Assembly: GCF_022346885.1 (NCBI RefSeq)
Contig: NZ_JAKRNK010000009.1
Location: forward strand, 62,001-126,000
Length of the DNA stretch: 64,000 bases
Reading direction: 5' to 3'
DNA from: Paenibacillus sp. ACRRX
Lineage (GTDB): Bacteria; Bacillota; Bacilli; Paenibacillales; Paenibacillaceae
Positions within the stretch are counted from its first letter, which is position 1; the number at the start of each line of letters is the position of its first letter. A program made the position numbers and the translations under genes. Shown here in pieces: positions 31,049-39,491 of this stretch. Below the pieces are notes generated by a model that was not told where the DNA came from, ran no database searches, and saw only the letters and a program-made list of their open reading frames with translations.

Positions 31049-32800
31049 TCATTGAACTTTCTCCACTGATTCCACCTGAAAAACGGGAATCTTATGCAGC
31101 TCATTGTTGACGTTAAGCTCTGCATATTCATGAAATGAGCCTGTTATCGTGATCTGGCCGGTCTGAAACGGATAAGCGCCTGTTAACTTCACGTAGCTTG
31201 ATCCCATCTCGCCGTACACATCTCCTCCTTCAATGAGGACGATGTTACAGGTAAACTGCACTTTAACGTTGTAGTAGTTCAGCAGATTCTGTGCCGCGAT
31301 CATCGTATAATCGGATTGGAAACTCGCTAATTGATAGCTGTTACCGTGTCGTTCATAAACAGCAGTGCGGCCTTCGGCATTCGCAACGTTCGGACTGTAG
31401 ACGAGAAGTGTGCCGTTAGCGGCTGCTTCATAGCCGTCTGCCTCGAATTGAAACAACGGGATCTGGGTATCTACGCCTACAAAGAAGGCAGTATATTTGG
31501 CTTTTCTGGTCTCCGATGTGGATTCGAGCAGTAGTACAGGCTGACTGTTTGTACTTAGATGTTCCTCCAAGCTTAAGCGCCGAATGGATGCGTGTCCCTC
31601 TGGCAACACCATGTTCCAAGACTGGATTTGATCGTCATTATCCCACCTTGCATATGTAAGACGGTTACTCGGATCTACGGCAATCACGTACGTCTTGGCA
31701 CCAAATTGATGCTGGCCGCTAATCACATGTGCGTAGCTTTGATTGCCGCTGAGGGCGGGAAGTAGACGTACGGGCTCTGCAATGGCCCAGGCCAGCTCTG
31801 CCGCTTTGATCTCTGCTTTTGTATCCTGATAATCCCCGAGCATTTTGTAGAGAGCAATACCTTGCTGGTAGTTGCCTTTAGAGATGAGTTTCCCTGCTTT
31901 TCTCATCCATGCTCGGATTTGATTCCGTAAGTACGTTTCCATATCTGAATCTTTACGGGTGGAGGTCATAAAAGACGTATAATCCTTGGCATGAACGATG
32001 AAGGCAGATACTTGATCCCGCCCTACATCCTTCTCCATCATCGTTGCAGCAAGCTTCTTTGTTTTGGGGTACACCCAGTCACTTGTAAAATTAAGCTCTG
32101 TATAGACATTTATCAGATGAAGCGCCTCTGACAACATACCTTGAAATTTTCCTGCACTCGCCAGACTGGCGAGCTTAGCTTCATCATATTGTTGAAACTT
32201 GGTACTGAGCTGTTGTTCTTTCTTAGCACTGCTGCCGTATATAAAGGCTGGAATGCGCAGCAGGTTGGTTCGGAACGTTTCCTCCTCAAAGCGGCCCTGC
32301 TGCATGTTTTCTTTCATTTGTTCATAGAAGCTGAGCTTGAACTGCTGTAAATGTGCAATCATCCGTTCGGACAGCTGCATTGTGCCTGAGATCTGCCGGT
32401 AGAAGCTGGCATATTGACTTTTTGGCGCCATATAGGGTCCACGAATCTGTTGGAGCTTGTCATATACCTGCATGAAGACGGCAAAATCCCTTGCTTGCCC
32501 AGCATTGTCTGCTTCCTCAGCAATAATGGACAAAGACTGTTTGATCTCGGTAATCGGCGCCAGCTTCTGTAAACGTGCAGCAAGCTCCAGCTCTTTATAT
32601 TGAAGGGAATGATTCCCGCGTGCTTTCTGATACCAATCTTCTGCTGCGACCAGATCCTTGCTGGCATATAAACGTTCTGCCTCGTTAAACGCCATTATTT
32701 TCTGAGTGATCCACACACCTTTGAATCCAATCATTACCACTGCAGTTACACACAGAAATATCATCAAATTTCGAGGGTTTACGACTCGTAACCACGTCAT
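31049..32800 (-). CDS. Membrane-anchored TPR-like protein of the tubulin/vWA cluster
   Basis: 583 aa. One N-terminal transmembrane helix (about residues 12-33, NLMIFLCVTAVVMIGFKGVW), then a helical repeat region that reads like TPR units (FNEAERLYASKDLVAAEDWY, later GNYQQGIALYKMLGDYQDTK). A C-terminal half of about 230 residues appears beta-rich (AKTYVIAVDPSNRLTYARWD, GQITITGSFHEYAEL) and should lie outside the membrane if the N-terminus is inside. It is co-transcribed with the Zn-ribbon gene upstream, whose stop is five bases from this start. No enzyme motif. It is divergent from the vWA/tubulin operon and probably a surface partner of it. Confidence 0.7.
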   Translation of the reverse strand: MTWLRVVNPRNLMIFLCVTAVVMIGFKGVWITQKIMAFNEAERLYASKDLVAAEDWYQKARGNHSLQYKELELAARLQKLAPITEIKQSLSIIAEEADNAGQARDFAVFMQVYDKLQQIRGPYMAPKSQYASFYRQISGTMQLSERMIAHLQQFKLSFYEQMKENMQQGRFEEETFRTNLLRIPAFIYGSSAKKEQQLSTKFQQYDEAKLASLASAGKFQGMLSEALHLINVYTELNFTSDWVYPKTKKLAATMMEKDVGRDQVSAFIVHAKDYTSFMTSTRKDSDMETYLRNQIRAWMRKAGKLISKGNYQQGIALYKMLGDYQDTKAEIKAAELAWAIAEPVRLLPALSGNQSYAHVISGQHQFGAKTYVIAVDPSNRLTYARWDNDDQIQSWNMVLPEGHASIRRLSLEEHLSTNSQPVLLLESTSETRKAKYTAFFVGVDTQIPLFQFEADGYEAAANGTLLVYSPNVANAEGRTAVYERHGNSYQLASFQSDYTMIAAQNLLNYYNVKVQFTCNIVLIEGGDVYGEMGSSYVKLTGAYPFQTGQITITGSFHEYAELNVNNELHKIPVFQVESVEKVQ

Positions 32801-32805
32801 ATCAG

Positions 32806-33747
32806 TTAGCCTCTTATGGACGACTCCTGAAAGTCAGGGTCCCATTGGTATTTTTCTTGATAAATGCGGTGGGCTTCACTCGTTAGTCTGTCCCCCATTT
32901 CATGGGGATTTTGTTGAATCATACGATACAGCCGCAAGAACCGGTCCTTTGGCAGTTTGTGAGCATATCTGCGCACAAGGCCAGAGTAGGACAGCACATA
33001 ACGTTTCATACGAACAGCAGCACCAGCGACTCCCGCGAGAATGTCTTGGCCGTTCTCCAGCCCAAGTATTTCAAGCTCGTAATTTAACACATATTGAAAC
33101 GCACTGTCTTTGATTAGATCACGCTTAATCTTGGTTAACTCACCGATATAGTCAGCAAGTAAAGGGTCGTAATTGGTAATCAACAGCGGCTCAAGCACCA
33201 GGTCCATATCTTTGCGAAGCGCAAAGTAATGAAGCAGCGCAACCTGCTGTAGACGAATCGTATCGTTGTGGAGCAGTGTACTAAGCTCGCGCAGCAGTTC
33301 ATATGTCAACTGCTTATCGGTATCCCAGTTGGAAAAGGCTGTTTCCCAGTCGCGATACAGATCTTGCCCGAGACGGTCCTGGTCCTGTTGCAAGAGAACA
33401 AGCAAGGCGCGGTTCATTTCATGCGTCATGACTTGGCGCTGCACGAACCAGAGCAGCGTGACGAGCAGAAGGCCTGCTGCACCGCAGAGCACCATTTGCA
33501 GCAGCGTGTTGCTGAGAAATATGCCTACTAATCCGATAAAGACCGCAATCAGCAGCGAAGTAAGCATGGAACGCTTCGCCGTTGACACAGCATACTGCTC
33601 AACGGGAACAAGAGATGATTTGCCGCAAGCAGGGCACTGTTGCTCGTCTAAGGCTGTGAATGTTCGGCATTGTTTGCAAATCGTCAACTTTTGATAAATA
33701 TATCTTGTAGGTTTGTGTGGCCGAAAATGTACAGGTATTTTTTTCAT
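32806..33747 (-). CDS. Zinc-ribbon membrane protein of the tubulin/vWA cluster
   Basis: 313 aa from the chosen ATG at 33747 (MKKIPVHFRPHKPTRYIYQK). The frame is open further upstream to a TTG at 33882, but that part has neither ribosome site nor protein-like composition. Residues about 23-40 carry two CxxC pairs (ICKQCRTF and CPACGKSS), a zinc ribbon. Two adjacent transmembrane helices follow (MLTSLLIAVFIGLVGIFLSN and MVLCGAAGLLLVTLLWFV). The C-terminal 200 residues are helical and Leu-rich without known motif. First gene of a two-gene leftward operon divergent from the vWA gene at 34317. Confidence 0.7.
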   Translation of the reverse strand: MKKIPVHFRPHKPTRYIYQKLTICKQCRTFTALDEQQCPACGKSSLVPVEQYAVSTAKRSMLTSLLIAVFIGLVGIFLSNTLLQMVLCGAAGLLLVTLLWFVQRQVMTHEMNRALLVLLQQDQDRLGQDLYRDWETAFSNWDTDKQLTYELLRELSTLLHNDTIRLQQVALLHYFALRKDMDLVLEPLLITNYDPLLADYIGELTKIKRDLIKDSAFQYVLNYELEILGLENGQDILAGVAGAAVRMKRYVLSYSGLVRRYAHKLPKDRFLRLYRMIQQNPHEMGDRLTSEAHRIYQEKYQWDPDFQESSIRG

Positions 33748-34316
33748 AGTTATCGTTCGCTTTCGCCATTTAAAATAGTTAAGAGACTGTTGTCTATGTC
33801 TTGCTGTGTAGGGGCCGAGGTGCGGCGGAACCAATAGAGGCCGGCCCGTATTGCTGTATATAGAAACAAAATGCCTAAACAACCGTATGCTAACATATAA
33901 CTATCATTCCTTTTATATTAAGTAAATAGTTCAACGATACAAGATGAAGCGGCAAATATCGATCATATTCTACCACTTGGACGCGAATGAGAGATATGGT
34001 TGAACTTTATAGTCCCTGATTATATCATAATGTATGATACGTGGTAGAATTAGTAAATAAATTGTCATATACTACAGGATTGAGACGACTGGTAACTTTT
34101 TTTCAGACAATTTTCATATAATCTTAAGAATTAAGAGGTAACGTTATAGAGTCATGTCCTTCATGTGACTTTATGCCTATGAGACTAATGATAAATTACT
34201 TGATAAGGGAGCACAAATTGCAGACAACGATTATATATACAGTCGCTTAACCAGACCATCAGCTATCGCTTGCATGCTACTATTAAACTAACATTTCAAC
34301 CTAAAGGAGTACAACT
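33748..34316. promoter_or_regulatory. Divergent control region between the two arms of the tubulin/vWA cluster
   Basis: About 570 bases without a gene, A+T-rich in the centre. It holds two symmetrical elements: a 10-bp inverted repeat ATTCTACCAC (33967-33976) and GTGGTAGAAT (34041-34050) spaced by 64 bases, and a compact palindrome TATCAT-AATGT-ATGATA (34023-34039) between them. These look like operator sites for a regulator that could control both directions. No promoter with convincing -35/-10 spacing was fixed. The right end carries AAAGGAG for ATG 34317. Confidence 0.5.
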
Positions 34317-36089
34317 ATGCTTCGTAGAAACGTTCTGAATTATACAATCTGGCTTATGATAGGTTTACTACTGCTGCCGCTTGCTGCCAATCTGCCTGTG
34401 GCAAGCGCTGCCCAGCAATCCTCGAAGCTTGACTCTGTTCTTGTCGTAGACGTAAGTAATTCGATGAGTACAAGTGATGCGAATAAAGTGGGCAATGAGG
34501 CGATGAAGCTATTTATCGATATGCTGTCTACTGCGGGAGATAAAGTCGGTATCGTAGCATATACCGATAAGATCGAGCGCGAGAAGGCACTGCTTGAGAT
34601 CCAGTCCGATGCGGACAAGCAGGATTTGAAGCAATTCATCGATCAGTTAAATAGAGGCGCCTATACGGATATTGCCGTTGGCGTCAAGGAAGCGGTAAAA
34701 GTGCTGCAGCATGGCGCGGACCCAGGGCATGAGCCAATGATTGTTTTGTTGGCTGACGGTAACAATTATTTGAATGCTAAAGGAAGTCGTACGCAGGCTC
34801 AGTCAGACAAGGAACTGAACGAAGCCGTTGTGGAAGCAACAAAAAAGGGGATTCCTATCTATACGATTGGCTTAAATGCGGACGGCAAGCTGAACAAGGA
34901 AGCGCTGGCGGGTTTGTCCAAGCAGACGGGAGGCAAGTCGTTTGTCACATCGACAGCTGATGATCTGCCGCAGATATTAAGCGAGATCTTTGCCAGCCAT
35001 CTGAAACTGAAGATTGTGCCGATCCAGTCCATTACAGCTAACGGGAGTTATCAAGATGTAACGGTTAATGTGCCTAATGCCAACGTCATGGAGGCTAATA
35101 TCTCGATCATGTCAGCCAAGCCGGTCGATGTGAAGCTGATCGATCCATCCGGCAATCAGGTAGCGATTCCATCAGACGAAGTACAATTATCCCGTTCGAA
35201 GAGCTACTCTTTAATGAAACTGCTTCAGCCAGCTCAAGGTGATTGGAAGCTGCAGGTCAAGGGGGTTGCTCAAGACAAGATCGATATTAATCTAGTTTTT
35301 AATTACGATTTGGAACTTGCGCTGGAGCCAATCGCAACAAAAAAGTACGAAAAAGGTGACACCGTAGATATTAATGCTTATCTGGTCAGCAACGGTCAGA
35401 AGCTCCAAAATAGCGCCTTATACAAGAACATGAAAGCAGTTCTGTCTGTAACCGACCACGATACAGGTAATGTAAAAGAAATCCCGCTTCAAAATAAGGG
35501 AGACCGTTTTGAGGGCAGCTACAAGATAGAAGACAAGCATATTTATGAACTGAAGGTCAAAGCAGAGGAGAAAAGTTTCTTCCGCGAAACCAAGCCCGTC
35601 ACCGTAGATGCGAAGTCGAACGGATTGTCCGGGAGCAAGCCGGATGCAGCCGAAGAGAAGCCGCTGTCGATTTGGTTGATTATCCTCGGTATTGCTGCCT
35701 TGCTGGGAGCAGCGACTGGCGCTTACTTTATTGTTGCAGCGGTGAAAAAAGCTAATAAGGGCTTCGTTGGGCAGCTGGTCATCGAGATTCGCGACGAAAA
35801 TACAGGCGAGAAGTCTTACCCGCAATACAAGAAGCTTGCGGCCTTTAAAGGCAAGTTCACGCTGCATCAAGTACTTCAATTGGCGCCTGAACTGAAGGAG
35901 ACAGAAAAGCTTATATTTGTGCCTGCACGTAATGACCGTATTCTGGTAAAGAGTGGATCTGCAGGCACGATTGAGAAATCCGGCCGGGCGGTAGATGCTA
36001 GCGGCGGGATGGAATTAAAGAACGGCGATCGCATTACAGTGCCGCTGCAAAGTGTTGATAAGACTATTTTGATTGAATATCTCGTATAG
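34317..36089 (+). CDS. Secreted/membrane von Willebrand factor A protein
   Basis: 590 aa. Signal peptide (residues 1-31, ending LPVASAAQQ), then a vWA domain with the metal-ion-dependent adhesion motif DVSNSMS (about residue 45), IVLLADGNN and GIPIYTIGLNADGKLNK. A middle part of beta-sandwich character (residues about 235-440) follows, then one transmembrane helix (PLSIWLIILGIAALLGAATG) and a cytoplasmic C-terminal domain of about 100 residues (FVGQLVIEIRDENTGE and onward). So it displays vWA outside and a small domain inside. First gene of a seven-gene rightward operon, 11 bases before the tubulin-like gene. vWA domains bind proteins through divalent metal; the partner is unknown. Confidence 0.88.
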   Translation: MLRRNVLNYTIWLMIGLLLLPLAANLPVASAAQQSSKLDSVLVVDVSNSMSTSDANKVGNEAMKLFIDMLSTAGDKVGIVAYTDKIEREKALLEIQSDADKQDLKQFIDQLNRGAYTDIAVGVKEAVKVLQHGADPGHEPMIVLLADGNNYLNAKGSRTQAQSDKELNEAVVEATKKGIPIYTIGLNADGKLNKEALAGLSKQTGGKSFVTSTADDLPQILSEIFASHLKLKIVPIQSITANGSYQDVTVNVPNANVMEANISIMSAKPVDVKLIDPSGNQVAIPSDEVQLSRSKSYSLMKLLQPAQGDWKLQVKGVAQDKIDINLVFNYDLELALEPIATKKYEKGDTVDINAYLVSNGQKLQNSALYKNMKAVLSVTDHDTGNVKEIPLQNKGDRFEGSYKIEDKHIYELKVKAEEKSFFRETKPVTVDAKSNGLSGSKPDAAEEKPLSIWLIILGIAALLGAATGAYFIVAAVKKANKGFVGQLVIEIRDENTGEKSYPQYKKLAAFKGKFTLHQVLQLAPELKETEKLIFVPARNDRILVKSGSAGTIEKSGRAVDASGGMELKNGDRITVPLQSVDKTILIEYLV

Positions 36090-36100
36090 GGGGCAATTAC

Positions 36101-39100
36101 ATGAAACCGGTAGTTAGAGAACATATTCAGCAGCTCGACGTATCGCTTGGCGGGGGAATCGTCAGCGATAAGATTCGAGTCGAAACGATAGATAATCCGA
36201 TTCTGATTATTGGACTTGGAGGTACAGGCATTGATGCGCTGCTGCGTTTGAAATACCAAATTAATCGCAGATTTAAGCTGCCGGAAGATCCTTTGTCCAA
36301 GAAGAAACGCGAAAAGCCGGACAATGTTGAATTTCTAGCTTTTGAGACGAATGAGCAGGACCGCAGCAAAAAATATAAAGGTATCGGTCTAGATCCGCTG
36401 AACGAATTTGTGCTGCTGTCCAATGCCGAGATTGGGGGCTTGCTCCAAAATCGCAGTATTCTGGAGCCATACATTACGGAGTGGCTGTCACCAGAGCTTA
36501 GTATTACGGACGGTATGAACGGTGCGGCAGGGGTGCGTCAGGCAGGGCGGCTGTTGCTATTCACGAAGATCAATCAGGTTGTGCAGGCAATAGACAAGAA
36601 GATCAAGACGTTATCCGTCGGCACCAACAAAAAGCTGATGGTGTTTCTGTTGTCGGGCTTGTCTGGCGGAACGGGAAGCGGCTGTTTCCTAGACATTTCA
36701 TATATTGTACGCGGTATTATCGAGCGTGATCACGGTTCTGCAGGCATCGACCGTGTCAATACACTTGGTTATTTGTTCACGCCTGACGTGAACTTATCCA
36801 ACAAGAGCTTGAGTGAGCATACAAGAGAATATATCAAGAAGAACGGTTATGCTGCACTAAAAGAGTTGGATTACTGGATGAACGTGGACAGCCGTGGTGA
36901 AAGATTCCAGCAGAAATACGGCAATATTTTGACTGTTAATTCACCGCTGCCGCCATTTAACCTATGTCATCTCATCTCCGCAACCAACACGGAAGGTAAG
37001 CTGTTGGAAAGCGCGTACGATTATACGATGAACGTCACCGCTGAGAACATTACGAACTTTATGGCGAGTGAAGAGAAGCAATCAGGCGAGGAATTCGCCA
37101 TTCATGACTATATAAGCAACATTCGTACCAACATCGCGCAGATGAACAAAGCGTATCCGGCTAATTACGAATACAACATTATCGGAGCTTCTTCTGCAGT
37201 ACTGCCGATTGAAGAGATGACAACGTATCTCGGCTATCGCTTATTTAACAAGATGGAGAAAATGTTTGAAAAAGCACCAAGTCAGGAGGAAGTAGAGAAG
37301 TTTGCGCGTAAGCTTGGTGTGGACCTCGATTCGATGGTAAAGACATTCGAATCCCGAGTCCCAGAACCGCTCCCAGGGTATGAGAATAGTGAGCGTCTCA
37401 GTTATAACAATGTGGTTAAAATGCAGGTCGTAAATCTCGATACAGAGCTGGAGCAGAGCTTCTTAGCCAGGGCACGCGAAGAATACATCAAAGCGAAGAA
37501 GCAGCTGCCTGGCGAGATTGTGGGCCAATTCACAGATCAATTGCGTAGAATGTTCCTGCATCCGGAACAAGGACCGTTTTATGTGTCACGTCTTATTTAT
37601 ACGGAGAAGGGCTTCTGTCTGCTAAAAATGCTGTTGTCTTACATTGAAACCTTGCGTGAGAACCTGCATCGTATTCCGCGTGAAATCGAAGCGGCGCAGG
37701 ATCAGGCGAATGAGCGATTGGGCGACGCAAAAAGTGCGTTTATATCGAAGGATAAAAAGAAAAATATGTATGTTGAAGCCAAGATCAACGAGTATTGGCT
37801 GCATGCTGATATTGAACGTACAGAGCAAATGATCGAGTTCTATGAGGATCTGTATGAGCTATTGAACGGTGAAAATAATCGAATTTATAACGTGTTTACA
37901 GAGATTCTGAACGCGCTGAATGGCATCTTCGAGAAGAATGGCGATATCTTAATTAACGGTGACGAACAGACCGACCATAAGGGCAATCACACGTATTATT
38001 GGAATCTGGTCAGTGTACCTGACATTTCTAAGGTAATCAGCAGCATTATGGAGCAAAAGGAAGTGGATGATCTGATCCGCGACTTCTCAATGGAGCTGTT
38101 GAACCACTCGAACCAGTGGATCAAGGAACAGGAGCTGGATATTGTAAGCTCGATCTCAGACTTCTTGTCAGAGAAGTTTGGCGATTTGATTACACAGTCA
38201 ATGGAAGAATTTTTGATCATGAAGTTCGGCCACGAGGAATCGATCGACAAATTTGTGGAACGGAACATTGCGAGCAAATTGGATGAGGAGGCAGTGCCAG
38301 TATTCCATTTGAGTAACAGTTCCGGCAATCTGTACTTCCCGTCATGGGGATTCGTATCGGTGCCAGTGAAGGCGCCAAGCATTCTGAAAGGAATTCGTAA
38401 TTATCAGAACAATGCAGTTGGCAAGTCCCACTTCACTGTAAAAGAAAGCGAAGTGAAGAACCGTATCTTCTGGCTGAATACACGAAACGGTGTACCACTC
38501 TTTGTCTATACGCCGTTGAAGGTATACGAGGAGAGTTACGAGCGGACGATTCTCGACAAGGAAGGCATTGGCCGCCATTTGGTACAGACCGATAAGATGA
38601 ACTGGACTTATTTACCGTCCCCGATACCGGAGCAATCCTGGGGAGAGACATATATGAACACACGGGTGCAGAAGTACAATGCACGTGTTCGGAACGAATT
38701 CGACCAGGCTAAGACGCACAAGGTTATCGTGGAGAAGGGGATTGATCATAATACGAGCAATCGTTATGCAGTCATCTTTACGAAATCATTTGACATGACG
38801 CAAGTACTGCAAGGTTATGATCTTCAGCTGACAGCGGCCAAGCCAAATCTCGGTGAAGTGAAACGAGCCTATATCGAATTGAAGCGTTTGCTGAGCGAAG
38901 GCCTGGAACAAGAAACAGCAAAGGATATTTTCGGAAGTATCAGTGAAGAACTGGCGAAGGAAAATCTAATTCGTTCACCGGAGCTGATTAAGCGGACGCG
39001 CGAGGAACTGGCCAAGTACGCGGCGATCGCTGCTAAAGTGGCGGAATTTGAGCAGCTGCTAGGCCAATATCAGGATGAAGAGAAGTGGCAGGATCATTTC

Positions 39101-39490
39101 ATCGAAGCGTTGTATACGGGAACTGTCGTCAAGAAGGGCGCTCTTTTTGTCTATGATCGTGATGAAGAGGAGGAGGCTTGGGAGCCGCTTGCGAATTTGA
39201 TGCGTATTCGTGATTATGCGGAGTATGAAGTATACAGTCAGTTCCGTAAGCTTGACGACAAGAGTCGGGGGACGTTGTTGCGCAAGGCATCACGTCGCGA
39301 TGCAGAACTGACCTCATCTGAGGACGTGTCTCCGCTGCTGATTAAGCTGGAGGAGATGTACGATACATTCAAGGATGCGCGTGACCGTCTGGAACATGAG
39401 AAGATCGAATTGGCCAACGGGGAAGAAGCATATCAGTTCTACAAGCAGTTAACCACGAAACTACATGCGATGATTAGAAAGTTGAAATAA
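36101..39490 (+). CDS. Tubulin-like protein (Tubulin_2 type)
   Basis: 1129 aa. The N-terminal region has the nucleotide-binding plan of the tubulin/FtsZ superfamily in its divergent prokaryotic branch: NPILIIGLGGTGIDALLRL (about residues 30-48), VEFLAFETNEQD, and the glycine signature LLSGLSGGTGSGCFLDISYI around residue 190, equivalent to the GGGTGTG loop of FtsZ. From about 380 on it is long, helical and charged with coiled-coil-like stretches. The C-terminus (LEEMYDTFKDARDRLEHEKI) is a probable coiled coil. Expected cytoplasmic, GTP-binding and possibly polymer-forming. It is flanked by a vWA gene and an 824-aa gene starting one base after its stop. Confidence 0.85.
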   Translation: MKPVVREHIQQLDVSLGGGIVSDKIRVETIDNPILIIGLGGTGIDALLRLKYQINRRFKLPEDPLSKKKREKPDNVEFLAFETNEQDRSKKYKGIGLDPLNEFVLLSNAEIGGLLQNRSILEPYITEWLSPELSITDGMNGAAGVRQAGRLLLFTKINQVVQAIDKKIKTLSVGTNKKLMVFLLSGLSGGTGSGCFLDISYIVRGIIERDHGSAGIDRVNTLGYLFTPDVNLSNKSLSEHTREYIKKNGYAALKELDYWMNVDSRGERFQQKYGNILTVNSPLPPFNLCHLISATNTEGKLLESAYDYTMNVTAENITNFMASEEKQSGEEFAIHDYISNIRTNIAQMNKAYPANYEYNIIGASSAVLPIEEMTTYLGYRLFNKMEKMFEKAPSQEEVEKFARKLGVDLDSMVKTFESRVPEPLPGYENSERLSYNNVVKMQVVNLDTELEQSFLARAREEYIKAKKQLPGEIVGQFTDQLRRMFLHPEQGPFYVSRLIYTEKGFCLLKMLLSYIETLRENLHRIPREIEAAQDQANERLGDAKSAFISKDKKKNMYVEAKINEYWLHADIERTEQMIEFYEDLYELLNGENNRIYNVFTEILNALNGIFEKNGDILINGDEQTDHKGNHTYYWNLVSVPDISKVISSIMEQKEVDDLIRDFSMELLNHSNQWIKEQELDIVSSISDFLSEKFGDLITQSMEEFLIMKFGHEESIDKFVERNIASKLDEEAVPVFHLSNSSGNLYFPSWGFVSVPVKAPSILKGIRNYQNNAVGKSHFTVKESEVKNRIFWLNTRNGVPLFVYTPLKVYEESYERTILDKEGIGRHLVQTDKMNWTYLPSPIPEQSWGETYMNTRVQKYNARVRNEFDQAKTHKVIVEKGIDHNTSNRYAVIFTKSFDMTQVLQGYDLQLTAAKPNLGEVKRAYIELKRLLSEGLEQETAKDIFGSISEELAKENLIRSPELIKRTREELAKYAAIAAKVAEFEQLLGQYQDEEKWQDHFIEALYTGTVVKKGALFVYDRDEEEEAWEPLANLMRIRDYAEYEVYSQFRKLDDKSRGTLLRKASRRDAELTSSEDVSPLLIKLEEMYDTFKDARDRLEHEKIELANGEEAYQFYKQLTTKLHAMIRKLK

Positions 39491-39491
39491 G

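Noticed and set aside
33748..33882. 45-codon N-terminal extension of the zinc-ribbon protein from a TTG
   Set aside because: No ribosome site and sequence not resembling the rest of the protein; the ATG at 33747 is preferred, though its own ribosome site is weak.
36101..39490. Reading the 1129-aa protein as FtsZ
   Set aside because: Far too long, glycine loop differs from FtsZ, and it lies in an accessory operon rather than beside ftsA; it fits the divergent Tubulin_2 branch instead.
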